DNA of 64,000 bases, from positions 150,714 to 214,713 of the forward strand of contig CAJJDP010000065.1 of assembly GCA_905182995.1 (NCBI GenBank). Direction: 5' to 3'. Below, piece after piece: positions 39,001 to 49,882 of the stretch. Made by a program: the position numbers and the translations under genes. This DNA is from Paramecium octaurelia (lineage: Eukaryota; Ciliophora; Oligohymenophorea; Peniculida; Parameciidae). Below the pieces are notes generated by a model, which was not told where the DNA came from, did not search any database, and was given only the letters and a program-made list of their open reading frames with translations. Numbering within the stretch: the first letter of the stretch is position 1; each line of letters opens with the position of its first letter.

Positions 39001-40382
39001 AATTTATTCCTAGAAACTTAATCTTTCTTATTCTAATTAATATAATCTATCTTAGTTATCTCTAAACTAACTTAAAGCATTCTAAAATTCATCTTTTGAT
39101 TATTATGGGAATGAATCTGCTATGCCTGGTCTTTGTTAAGTTTAAATTGAGTCTGATATATTAGGATGTATTATGGAAACTCTTTGGGGAACGCTTAAAT
39201 TTGTATTATAAGTGTGATGTCTGGTTGGAGATACCCTAATTGGACTTATGTATTTTATTGGAGTCAATACTCTGATACTTCCGTTGGATCTTTCAACTGA
39301 ATATCGAACAGGAGATCCCCTTAATTTGGTATTATTTCCAATCAATTTTAAATCTTCATTCTTTAATCTAACTAATGAATTTAATAAAGAAATTTGTTTA
39401 ATAATTGTTGGTACATTATGAGGATCAAGTTGGAGATGTTCGATATGTGTCATAATTTTTGAAAATACTTCTTCAGATGACAATGATGGAGACTATGATC
39501 TTGCTTGTAAAGGACTTTAATTGTTTAAGATTCTTCTTACTGCTTTTGGTGTTTCGTATCGTTTCAAAGCTTCAATATCTTGATTTAATGAAGTCAAATA
39601 TATTTATATTTACTAGATTTCTACTTCATAGTCATCTTAATCTTTATCCAATTTTTGCAAGAGATTATTATGAGAATTTATCAATTCTGCCAACATCGTT
39701 AAAGCATTGGCATATTTATTCTAAATCAAATTACCATTTCTATATTATGAAATCCCACTTTAAAGATTGCTTAATGCATTTTGTAAATGCTCAGGTAATT
39801 ATTCATTCTTTGAAAAAGATGGTTATTCAACCTTTTTTATTGAAGTACCTTCTTATTTGTTTTCTAATTGATTTAGACTAAGTAGATAGGATAGTTTTGA
39901 TTCTAATAATTTGTTTTCATCTTAGAGTTTTCTTATTTCTTCTAATTTACTTGATTGATCCTAAGATAACAGATTTTTAATACTTTATTCTAATTTTCCT
40001 ATTGGCTTGCTTATCTTAAAAAAGAATTTAATTTTTCCCTAGCTAATTTTTCTTTCTGTTGTAATTCGTTTATTTCTTATTTCTAACTCTATACTTCAAG
40101 TAGCAAAACTTATTCCCTCTCCTGATGTTATTATCTTTATTTAATCAAAATTTACATTGTATTTTTCATGGCATTTCTTTTTCTATCCAATTCAAGTAAT
40201 ACACAATTTAATCTTTAAATTTCAAATCCCATTAAGACTTTTTCCATTTTCATGTTAATTAAACTGTCGGAAAGAGCTTGCTGCTAAGGTGCTTAAGGAA
40301 CAACTTAAATAATAGGGGAAACAGCTCTTTAAGGAGAGCGCATTTAAAATGGCTACGGATTTTAGATTGATCTTCCTCTCAT
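27059..40382 (-). CDS. Giant Gln-rich coiled-coil protein with internal super-repeats (one frameshift)
   Basis: ATG at 40382, TGA at 27061-27059, two introns (about 40000, 23 nt, and about 29170, 25 nt). After splicing 13,276 nt remain, which is 4,425 codons plus one base, agreeing with the single extra A seen at about 32730. That base would put TGA in frame after ELT in one repeat. The protein starts MRGRSIQNPQPFQMRSPQRA, has Ser-Pro-Arg basic patches near 39150-39300, and is then almost pure heptad coiled coil made of Gln, Lys, Glu and Leu. Blocks of ~430 residues recur, each with DMIGNGVNEQ and NLTPNG landmarks. The last ~150 residues hold a basic RERARERESYKSP segment. The role is probably structural (cytoskeleton, basal body or cortex), by analogy only. 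Confidence 0.85.
30141..34951. repeat. Tandem array of ~3.7 near-identical 1,296-bp units inside the coiled-coil gene
   Basis: The same sequence recurs at offsets of 1,296, 1,297 and 1,296 bp (anchors 30527, 31823, 33120 and 34416). The unit is 432 codons, so the amplification keeps frame, except for one extra A at about 32730. The only other difference I noticed within the core is one C/T change at about 34869. Divergence rises gradually to the left of 30141 and abruptly to the right of 34951. Confidence 0.95.
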
Positions 40383-40559
40383 TTCAAAATTCAAATTTTT
40401 TTATATTAATATCTGATCGTTATTATTTACTACAAAACCAAAAACTAGGAATAACACTAATACATTGTAGAATTAACCCCATACAAATTCCTTATCTTCT
40501 AGCCAATTACTTTATGAAATATTAATGTATTATAATTATAACACTTTAACTCATTTAAT

Positions 40560-42000
40560 TCAACTTGATGGTAAAGGGGATTTTGAATCTAATGTCACTT
40601 GAACTTCCCCATAAAACATGCTTAGAGCTGGATAAAACGTCCCTGTCAAATTGCTAAATGCTTCTCCACACTTGACACCATTTCTGTAAAATGATAAAGT
40701 TCCTAAACCACTTCTGAATTCAAGTAGAACACCAATTGTATCATTCTATACAGCTGAGTATCCATAATCTTATATCTATCCATCAGCTCCGAATTTCTTA
40801 GCACATAAACAAATATATCCATAAAAATGTCCAGTTGTAGTCGGTTACGTATACAAGTCAATCTCTTTTCTACTTTACACTAAAATTTTACCTTGCTATT
40901 CCTATAAAGATATCTTCCTCATCAACATACTTTTCAATCTTAATTTCCCAATAATGCCTTCCTGAATTTAATGCTAATGTTCCAAGCACTGTTTAATAAT
41001 CTGATTATCCTTTTTTGTTTGCTGTCAAATTATTATTTGATAAAACTACACTTTTACCTTTTTTAATTGGATCCCATGTGAAGGTCATTTCGGCTAAAAA
41101 TAAGAGTTAGGAAAAATCTTTAAGACCGACTTCTGAGAGCTTAATTTATGTATCTTTCAATTCTTTTAGTTAAATCATGGGATGGATCAATTTAATATTA
41201 TGAAACAGCTTTTAATTCTGCCCAATCCCATCAATTATAAATGATCTTAGTTATTCCGTAGTAAAAGTAACTGGAACAATTGCTAAATAGTAGTTTCTTT
41301 AACCAAAAAAAGTTTTAATTAATAAAAATATCACATTGCTGATATTTTTTACCATAGTTGTAATCTTACCATATGAGAAATCAATAGTAACTAATCTCTC
41401 ATCATTAGAATAGGGGTATTTATATTTTATTTCTAATTTCTTGGCTAAAGCTATAGACTCTTTTAAATCAGCTGTTAATCTCTTCAAAATGGGGGCTTTT
41501 TTATTTTATGGCTAACCTTCTGTTGAACTTTATTATGAAAAAGGCAGAGAGTTTGAAAACGGTAAAGGATCCTCTGACATTGAAATTTATTTCTCTAAAG
41601 AAGGCTATTGAGAAGACTATCTACTGGCACTTTAAGGGGGTGGTAAATTAGGTTATAATTAAGGCCCATCTTTTTGAGGAGCATTGATCTTAGAAGGTTA
41701 ACCTTAAGGTTGATTTTGCTATTCTTATTAATTATCTTGTTATATCTCTTACTAATTTTCATTTTTTTTTTCTATTGGTTTATCTGATTTTTAAGGATTC
41801 TCAACTCCTGAATCTTACTTTTTTGGTTGTGCTGGAGAACTTGGACAAGAAACAATCAACTTTTCTGATTGCTAATGATTTACTTAGTTTTCCTCTTCTA
41901 CTGTTAATTGTTCTGGAACGGGTCCTTCAGGAAGTTTAATAACTTAGCCAAATCCTGCAATCGTGTTCACAATCATTTTTTCTGTAATTTCGAATGCCAT
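40560..42000 (-). CDS. SPRY-domain protein
   Basis: ATG at 42000, TGA at 40562-40560, one 22-nt intron at 40870-40891, 473 codons. The N-terminal ~190 residues are Gln/Pro/Ser-rich and disordered. The C-terminal ~190 residues are a SPRY/B30.2 fold: MTFTWDPIKKGKSVVLSNNN, then GRHYWEIKIE, DIFIGIAR, GYSAVQNDTIGVLLEF, LSFYRNGVKCGEAF and FYPALSMFYGE. These are the canonical SPRY strands, including the W-E-I and YPA-LS positions. SPRY domains bind peptides in ubiquitin-ligase, RanBP and chromatin-complex proteins. The middle (about residues 190-290) is folded but unrecognised. Confidence 0.85.
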
Positions 42001-42274
42001 TTATGATAAATTTAATGATAAAGTTAAATATATAAAAATTAGTAAGAAATTTTCTAAATATTCTGTCTAATATTATTTCAATAACTCCGAAAAGCTAATA
42101 TTTTTATTATTTATTTGTTTATTAAAGGGAAATCCCTAAAGATCGTTTAGTTTTACAAAAATTTATGTACTTTGAAAACTTATAAAAAAAAAATACAAAG
42201 AACAATAAAATTTTTGTAGTTAAATAAATAGTAATAATATAAGTAAAAAATAACATAATGTTTGATATTAGATT

Positions 42275-42875
42275 TCATTAATTTTAACAACTACTACATA
42301 ACACTAAATTTCTCTCATCCTCCTAAATACAATAATCATGACCAATAAGAATTCTACATTATAGACAAAAGATCATTTAATCATCGTTTTCATTACAAAG
42401 GCAAACTTAACAAACTTCCGAAATTGAGGCACTCACAATACTTTATGAAGGTGTGTTTAAAAAGCTTTCCTAAAATATGCTTTCATCTTGCTAAGAGTAG
42501 CTTTCTTATGTATTTTTTTCATAGAAATTTTCAGATTTGTTAATCCACACCAGCACTCCATCTTAATTAATATAAATATCATACTAGAAATTATAAAATT
42601 AATACATATGAAAATGGTTATCTACATAAGGGACATTATAATTTTTTGGCTACTTTCATAAATTAATCAAAACATATTTAACAAAAAAGATGGTTACATT
42701 TAAGTTTGGATAAAGGGGAAGTAAATTATTCTAAGCAAATAGTGCATAATTGCTTATTAGGAGAAGATTTTTTTTATGATGACGAGTTTTAATTTCCTAA
42801 TAATTGGAATTTAGAGGATTAATCCTCTAATTCTTCATCTTCAATAATTTTCCTATTTCTTCTTTAATTATACAT
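42275..42875 (-). CDS. RING finger plus C-terminal PHD-like zinc finger protein
   Basis: ATG at 42875, TGA at 42277-42275, one 22-nt intron at 42584-42605, 193 codons. Residues ~45-90 are a RING finger (CTICLEQF...CNHLFCQICFDQF...CPLCR), with the C3HC4 spacing complete. The last ~50 residues show a second zinc site (CQVCLCNENDDQMIFCLQC...HDYC...LCSSC) that fits a PHD-type C4HC3 finger. The pairing suggests a small E3 ubiquitin ligase with a chromatin-reading module. A low-complexity acidic/Ser/Gln linker joins them. Confidence 0.85.
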
Positions 42876-43640
42876 ATAAATTATGATAATAAATATTATG
42901 TTCATAAATTATAAATATAATCGTATTATATTTATATTGTCTTTTAAAAGATTAATTCAGATTTTTAACTATAAGATTTAAAGTTTATTTTAATAGGTAA
43001 TATTGATCTATACATTTGAATGATTTTTCAAAAAACTTGACAAATGAATAAAAATAAGTGGAATAATAGAGACCTAAAATATTTGTAATATTTTAGATAG
43101 ATATCTTTGAATATGTCCATGTATTTGGTGATACGAGTGGAGTTTCCATTAATTTAAAAAGTGGACTTAGGTATGACAAGATGTAGAAATTATTTTTATA
43201 AGGAATTTCTGGTTATACCATATGAAGAGAAATTAATTTTGCGCATCCAATTATCTTAATTCACATAAATGTCTGTTTATTCCATATCTCAAATAAGATT
43301 TTGCGATCGAAGTTTTTCAAATTTATATGTTATAAAACAAGTGAAATATCTTTATCAAGGTATAATCATTTTTTTGAGATCGCTTATTTCTTATCTTCCA
43401 ATTTGGTATGAGGGGTAAAGCTAATTGTTATTATAAGGTTGTATTAGATCTTACTATTTTATTTGTTTAATTTACTTTAACTTAAAAATCTCAATATTTC
43501 TTCTGTGATTAGATCTAATCATTTTAATATTTATTTGAAGATGTTTGCTCTTTTTACAATTCTAGGATTTAATTAATTCATTTTCTTTTAGATCATACAT
43601 TTTTTACTTAATATTGAGATTCATCATATATCAATTATCT
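42876..43640 (-). pseudogene. Broken open frames, possible gene remnant
   Basis: The minus strand carries protein-like stretches in different frames: around 43600-43380 (SNHRRNIEIFKLKQ), around 43370-43240 (YLDKDISLVLQHINLKNFDR) and a long frame from about 43260 into 42840 (PLFKLMETPLVSPNTWTYSK). TGAs and frame changes separate them and I found no introns that join them. It may be a decayed gene, or a gene with introns I missed. The rest up to 43989 is AT-rich with nothing recognisable. Confidence 0.3.
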
Positions 43641-43989
43641 AATCTTCTCAAGAAGTGAGATTTAGTCTTCATTGTGAAGATAGTTAATTGTATTAAAGGG
43701 TTCTGAATTTACTAAAAACTAATAAAATAAAAATAAATAAAATTTAGTAAACTCTAATTACCCCAAGTATTCCATCAGAAAGGATAAATACATGGTTAAT
43801 AATAACTTGAATTAATAATAGAGCCTACTTTATAAAATTAAAAAAAAAAATTATGCAAATATTTATATATTAACTTGACTTTATTTATTAGAGAAAATAC
43901 CACCATGTTAATTATTTTTTCATTTCAATTGTTATTTAAGAAAGTTTCTTATTAAGTAAATATCTTTAGAAATATCAAACTATATAAAA

Positions 43990-44300
43990 TCAATTGAATT
44001 AAATTATCTCTTCCAAGTACTTAATCATAAACTATGGAAACTTTTCTTCTAACACTAAATCTGGGATAAGCCTAAAAATATTTGAGCTTTAAACTTTTTT
44101 TTTCCATCGCAATCTTCAACTAAATAAACAAATGATTTATTTTTTTCGAAACAATCAATAATCTTTTTAGGGCCTCTTATCCTACCAAATTTGCTGTTTG
44201 CTGAATTTTCTAATTACTGCCAATATGATTTGTCATCTTTCTTATCAATTTTCTTAGATTTTCTGCATAAACTCTATGTATCAAATGAGCGCTAATTCAT
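43990..44300 (-). CDS. Chromo-shadow-domain protein, HP1-like
   Basis: ATG at 44300, TGA at 43992-43990, one 23-nt intron at 44072-44094, 96 codons. The C-terminal ~55 residues read GPKKIIDCFEKNKSFVYLVE followed by DCDGKKKLIPDLVLEEKFPQ and FMIKYLEEIIQF. This matches the chromo shadow domain order of HP1: IIxAxxxxGxxxFLVKW, then a V/L-P segment, CPxxVIxFYE and a final hydrophobic strand. That domain dimerises and binds PxVxL peptides. No chromodomain precedes it: the N-terminal ~40 residues are basic and the upstream 600 bp shows none. Confidence 0.7.
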
Positions 44301-44920
44301 AAATTTATTATATTAGAATAAACTTAATTTGCGCTTTATTGAATTATTATATATTAATGAAAGGTTTATGTTTTGAAAACAAGTTCCAATAATTTAAAAT
44401 CATTTATTTTCTTAGTTAATTGGTTAATGATTCTACTTAAATCAACTTAGCTTAGATTTATCATTTTTCTCTATTCGTAGTTTTATGAAATGATAAAATT
44501 TTTCTTAGATTTAATGAAAAATATCAGAGGATTCCTTTTTAAGAATTTTAATACCTTCTTAAAATCTTGAAATGAGATTCTAGTGAAATTTATTCAATAA
44601 TTTCCAAATGAATTTGTTTAATAATCAAAAAATTAATAGCATTATTTTAAATTAATAATAAACTAGTTATTTTTATTATTTAATTAAACTTAAATGTACA
44701 AGAATTTTTGAGCCTTAATAATTTTGATTTTATTATAATTAAATTTATGAATCTGTGTTATTATTAACCATTATGAACCAAATTTATGGATTAATTTATA
44801 GGTATGATTTTAGAAAAAGAAAATGATCAATGCAAATTTTTAATTCAAAGAATCTGAATTAAAAATAGCTACTAAGAGTCTGCTTAATAATAACAAAATT
44901 TGAATATAGATATTAACATT
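44301..44920. other. AT-rich intergenic DNA
   Basis: This stretch separates the chromo-shadow gene from the tRNA. I see no sustained protein-like frame on either strand and no RNA fold. Confidence 0.5.
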
Positions 44921-44991
44921 TCCGGTATAGTCTAGTGGTTAGGATATCAGGTTTTCACCCTGGGGACCCGGGTTCAATCCCCGGTATCGGA
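44921..44991 (+). tRNA. tRNA-Glu (UUC)
   Basis: A cloverleaf fits. The acceptor stem is TCCGGTA/TATCGGA, the D-arm region contains the A-box-like TAGTCTAGTGGTTAGGAT, the anticodon loop is GTTTTCACC giving anticodon UUC, and the T-arm is CCGGGTTCAATCCCCGG with a B box. A T6 run at 44996-45001 is a Pol III terminator. There is no intron. It reads GAA (and GAG), the dominant Glu codons of these genes. Confidence 0.95.
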
Positions 44992-45009
44992 AAAATTTTT
45001 TATACTTAT

Positions 45010-45869
45010 TCATTCAAAAATAAATTGTAAATCATCATTTAATATTCTTTACACTTATGTTTCAAGTTCTGGTAATTTAATTAATGACTCAAGTTTTGTT
45101 TTTACAGCATTGGGACAGTTTTAATTCAATATAGTTGGGTCTTACAAAATCAGATTTAAATAAAATTTGTATTCTTCTATTGAATGGCTACTGACCTTAT
45201 TTCATAAAATTGAAATACAAAATATTAATTAAGAATTCCAATAAATTGATTATTAGACTGGGTAGTTGAATTCTCCTTTACAATTGTACATAATAAATAG
45301 AATGCTTCTTTTGATTCCTAATTTTATTTGGTTTGTAGTGTAATCATTATCTCATCCAATAATTATTTATTTTATAAAATTCCTGTTAAAATAACTTTGT
45401 ATGTTGTGATAATATTTGCTAAAAAATAATAAAATAGTTCCCTGTCAAAGTATCTCCATTTTTAATATATTAAACTTGCTTATTATAAAGAAATTATCTC
45501 AATAGTGATTGACTTTTACTGGTTTGACATAACTTTAAAATATTTAATGACTTAATTTGGATATTCATCAGATAGCTGAACTAATTTTTCAGTAATATTT
45601 AAATGTTTAATTTAAGTTATATATAATTCGAGGGCTTTTCTATTTTCTCGAGCTGATTGATAAAATATTCTAATAATTAAGTTGACAACAATTGTAACAA
45701 GCTCTTTTTTGCTAGTATTTTGTAAAATATAAGAGCATATTGTTAATGAATTTGTTATATCGAAACTTAAAGAGAGTTTAAAATATAAGTTAAGCAAACA
45801 TTCTTAAGCCTGTAAGCTAAACTTTTAAAATTTATTTAAAAGCACAATTTTTTCTATGCAGTCCACCAT
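45010..45869 (-). CDS. Helical (ARM/HEAT-like) hypothetical protein
   Basis: ATG at 45869, TGA at 45012-45010; a 23-nt intron at 45196-45218 ending AAG leaves 279 codons. Without it the frame breaks; with it the end reads NCPNAVKTKLESLIKLPELE. The sequence is repeated hydrophobic helices (FSLQAQECLLNLYFKLSLSF, SKKELVTIVVNLIIRIFYQS) like ARM/HEAT arrays. No catalytic motif is seen. The stop lies 8 bp after the Pol III terminator of the tRNA on the opposite strand. Confidence 0.75.
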
Positions 45870-46488
45870 TTTTTTTTTATCTTATGCTTAAAATTCAACT
45901 TTCAAAAGAATTAGATTGTAGAATATACAATCTAGATAATCTATTATATAAAATATATCTGAATTTTCCGTAATACTTTAACAAAAGTTGGCATATAAGG
46001 ATACGAGGTATGATAAAAAGTTAAGTTGAAAGCATTGTTTTATTTATCCTTAATTTGCATTGGCTGTAAATGAATTAAAGAAATAAAGTGATTCTACTAA
46101 AAACAACCTATCATGTTCTGATTAATGTTAAGAAATTTTTACCCAATAAATTTTAGACATAGTTTTTGTTGACATCTGAAATGAATAATGAGTTAATAAT
46201 TCTCTAAGGAAGATTTTATTAAAGTGCTGCATTTGCAGATTCCTCATTCTCTATATTAGTTTATTACAATATTTAGATGAGAGAATTATCAGCTACGATT
46301 GCAGATTACTCATTCTCTATATCAGTTTATTTCAATATTTGGATGAGAGAAGTACCTGCTACATTAGATGCCACCATTCTCTTCCTTGAAAATTGTTGCT
46401 CATTTCTCTGATTTCTAATCTCATTCCTAAATTCCTCCCTCTTCTATTATATTATGTATTACTCTTATTTCATAAAATAATTTAATTT
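45870..46488. other. Intergenic region between divergent genes
   Basis: This is an AT-rich gap upstream of eIF3f and of the ARM-like gene. It holds a short direct repeat (listed separately) and no convincing frame. Confidence 0.5.
46235..46366. repeat. 66-bp direct repeat, two diverged copies
   Basis: The block beginning GCAGATTCCTCATTCTC at 46235 recurs at 46301 as GCAGATTACTCATTCTC. It continues with about 90% identity through a CAATATTT-GATGAGAGAA segment. The period is 66 bp. It lies about 120-250 bp upstream of the eIF3f start, so it may be promoter-proximal or a small minisatellite. Confidence 0.85.
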
Positions 46489-47439
46489 ATGGCACAAGAA
46501 ACAGTTGATTTGTGTTGCAACATAAACTTTGAAATTGATATTCATCCACTTGTGATCGTCTAAATATTAGACTTGCATTACAGAAAATTTGGTGCCTCAA
46601 GATAAGAGGAAACCATAGTAGGTGGAGCATTATTAGGAACAGTCTATACAAATAAAGTGCATATAACAGAATGTTTTGCCTTATTAGTTGACCCTGGAGA
46701 TGAAACTAATGTATATTTGTTCATCAATCTTCTAGGAGTATACATTTGATTTTGGTGATGCTAAAGATTTATACTTAAGCCATTTATAAGCAAATCCTTA
46801 GGAAGTCTTATTAGGAGGGTTTGTTACAACCAAAAACTTATCATTAGATATTGGTGTTGCTTATCTTTCAACTGAATTTAGCAAGAAGGAGAACGGATTC
46901 AATGCTACTGCAGTACTAGGTTAACCTATTATTCTTAAAGTTAATCCTACATTAAATACAAATAAGATAGAAATGAAAGTATATTCATTATAATAGCTAG
47001 GCATTTAAACTTAATCAATCATTAAAGCACTATGCAGCAGTCGCATCCTTTAACACCATGCCTATAAAAATATCCTTTTCAGATGAAAATTTATAATAAG
47101 CCTGGCCATTCTTAGCTCCCAATCTATTATAAAAAGATTTCAAAATTGTAAACACAACTAATCCTGCATAACTAGTCTAAGAAAATATCAAAAATATTGA
47201 AAAAATACTCCAGTATTTGGAAAAAGTTATTGTATGAAAGTCTATTATACTAGGCTGGAAATGAAACAGGAGATTAAGAATTTGGAAGGAAACTCTTATC
47301 TTCTTTGAATCAAATAGATTTGATAAGAAACGAATCAGAAGTTGTATTCAGTCAGGTTGAAGAAGCTTAATTATTTTAATATATTGGAAATTTTGCTTAA
47401 GGTTAAGCATTTATTAATGAAAAATTGTAAAAGATATGA
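46489..47439 (+). CDS. Eukaryotic translation initiation factor 3 subunit F (MPN-domain)
   Basis: ATG at 46489, TGA at 47437-47439; introns 46711-46735, 46979-47000 and 47232-47253 leave 294 codons. The N-terminal half is an MPN (Mov34) domain: ILDLHYRKFG, VGGALLGTVYTNKVHITECF and ALLVDPGDETN. The JAMM metalloprotease histidines are absent, as in eIF3f and other inactive MPN subunits. The C-terminus (KLLSSLNQIDLIRNE, YIGNFAQGQAFINEKLQKI) matches the conserved eIF3f/eIF3h-type helices and fits eIF3f best. It functions in the 43S preinitiation complex. Assignment to F rather than another MPN subunit is likely, not proven. Confidence 0.8.
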
Positions 47440-47595
47440 CATTTTTATAAAAATATACCAATAAAACAATCAACAAAAGTAATTGAAGCACAAACTTTAT
47501 TGGTTAATTCATTAGTCTTCTTAAAAATAAATTTTTAAATTATTTATTGTATTTAATATAATTCAAACAGATTATTGATTGTTGTTGATCCTCTA

Positions 47596-48861
47596 TCAAT
47601 AATAATCTTCTTATCTGCTTTAATATTATTCATCGTCACTATTTGACTATTCTTCTCTTTCTTTTCCATAACCATGTAAATTTCCACGACCTCTTCCCCT
47701 TTAATTATATTTTGTTTTTTGATTATTATCAAATTGATGACCATATTATGGTTATTTTTACTACCATCCTTAAACATGTCTGGTATTTTCATCATCATTA
47801 GAATTAATAAAATCAAGAAACTATTAATCTTATTAATTTCTATCCTATTGTTAATATGGATTTTATCCCCTTGTTTTTAATTAGGTTCCTTTTTAAGACC
47901 CGCGATATTGTTATTTTTACTCTTATTAAACATTTTTTTTCTGTGTTTGAACAAATCTTACACCAACAAAGCTTGGTTCGGGATATTAAGCACGTACATC
48001 ATCATGAAATTATTATATTTTTTTAATGTATTTCTCAACAAGGCTTTCAATTGATTAGGCAGTCTTTTATTATTTGATAGATATTTCTGCTTCGTAAAAA
48101 GGTTTATAATAATTCTCTAAATTCAAATAGATATATACTGTGTTATTCCAACAATTCCAAAGCACTATCTAAATTCTTTTTAAAAGTATTATTCTTATTA
48201 GTGATTTCCTTTGCAATTTCTACCAAAAAAGCCTATTTATTTTTCTCAACTTATTAAACTTGGAAGACATAGCTTTCACAATAATCATCAAATTAATAAA
48301 TCATTGTTTATTTGTATCTTACACAGGTGACTTATAATGTATTTTCTCTGATATATTCTCTGATTTTTTCTAAACAAATTTCTGTTTAATTGTAGTCTAT
48401 AATATCATATTATGCTAATGTTATTCTATATTATCTTTTCTAGTCTAATATATCCAAATGCTTTGATTTTAGCTCCTTTTTTCTTTCATAACCTATATAT
48501 ATAAATATATAATACAAAAGATTTTTCCTTTTTCATCAAATCCCATTCTGAAAGATAATTGAGTTGCATAATTCAATGCAAAGATAATATCAAGATTAAA
48601 TTCCCATCTTTTTTCACTTTTTAATGTTTTGCATGCCTTTTCATAGTCTAATTTTGATATTGCAGATTCAAAACGATAATTTTTTTTTTCTATTTTGCTC
48701 TCCACATTTATAAATTAATCTTAAAAGTGTTTTAAATCAATCAGTGCTTCATCAGTTTTGGCTATGATTGTACCGATTTTAGCCTCTATTCTTAAATTAT
48801 CATTCAGCTTTTGTTATTTGATAAACTCTTCCAACTCATCTAAAACCTAATTATTGTACAT
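47596..48861 (-). CDS. Hypothetical coiled-coil protein with Gln/Arg-Gly-rich tail
   Basis: ATG at 48861, TGA at 47598-47596; introns 48493-48515 and 48117-48138 leave 407 codons. Residues 1-270 are helical and charged with probable coiled coil (QVLDELEEFIKQQKLNDNLR). After about residue 290 the protein becomes low complexity: Gln/Asn/Asp-rich with an RGRGRGN motif, typical of RNA-binding or phase-separating tails. It ends QSRQEDYY. No domain is recognised; an RNA-related role is only suggested by the tail. It converges on eIF3f with 156 bp between stops. Confidence 0.75.
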
Positions 48862-49882
48862 TTAATTATTTTCAATATAAAATAATCTAATTTGAGTTTA
48901 ATAAATTCTGTATTAAATCAATCATATTAAGAAATAATGGACTATTATTGAATTAAATGTAGTCGATAAAAGTTAAAATTTGTAACAACACTATTTTAAA
49001 AATATCAAAGTAAATCATTTATCTATATGTGTAAGATGTTATTTTAGACCCTTCAATGTATGTATTAAAAGCAATATTCTCTAATATATGAAGTGAGTTA
49101 CATCATTTACATTTTTAATTTTCTTTGTTATATAAATAGGACAAGCTATGCGAAAAAATAACTTTCACCGAAAATTGAATCATAAAATTCTAATTAATCT
49201 CAATATATTTTTACATTAAAAAGTTTTCATTTTTTTTTATTTTAACAGTTAATATTAGTTATCAGAAAGAAATTACTCAGCATTATTTTTCTTACCCTAT
49301 TATTTATTAAGTTTCTTCAATCTCAATAGGTTTTAGTCTGATAATAAAATTTTAGTTAATGAGGAACAGTTCGCTAATATTAGACTCTTGTACTTATAAA
49401 AAAACAAAAAGAAATAAACTAAAGAATATTCCATTTAATTTTAAATGTATATTATGGCTACCTTTAAAATTAGGTTGATGACTATGAATTATGGAGAATT
49501 TTTTAATTATTCCTTAATTCAGATATTTTGTTAAATTATTATAACAAAATTGTCTTTAGAATTCTATAAAAGTACGTAACAAGAATTTTACAATAAATTA
49601 ATACCTTATAAATAACTTAGATTTATTACTTTTTTCTCAAAAATAAAGATATTCCACATCAGCAAACATATTTTTTGAATTGAATAAAATCTAAGAAATA
49701 CATTTAAAAAATTAATTATTATTAACATCTTTCTTAATGATATCATCCTTTTAGTTTGTTTAAAATAATACTAAAATTAATTTTAAATGAAATAGTAATT
49801 CAATTTTTATATATATATGCAGTTTAGAAAAATATAATATTATGCAGTAATTTAAACTGTATGAAATTTTTAATAAAATAAA
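48862..49882. other. AT-rich intergenic DNA
   Basis: About 1 kb between two minus-strand genes. I see no protein-like frame of useful length on either strand, only A/T runs. Confidence 0.5.

Noticed and set aside
27059-40382. Reading TAA/TAG as stops, which would leave only short ORFs in this region
   Set aside because: With TAA/TAG as Gln nearly every gene here becomes a long recognisable protein (for example eL24, VPS13, CDPK), so the ciliate code applies.
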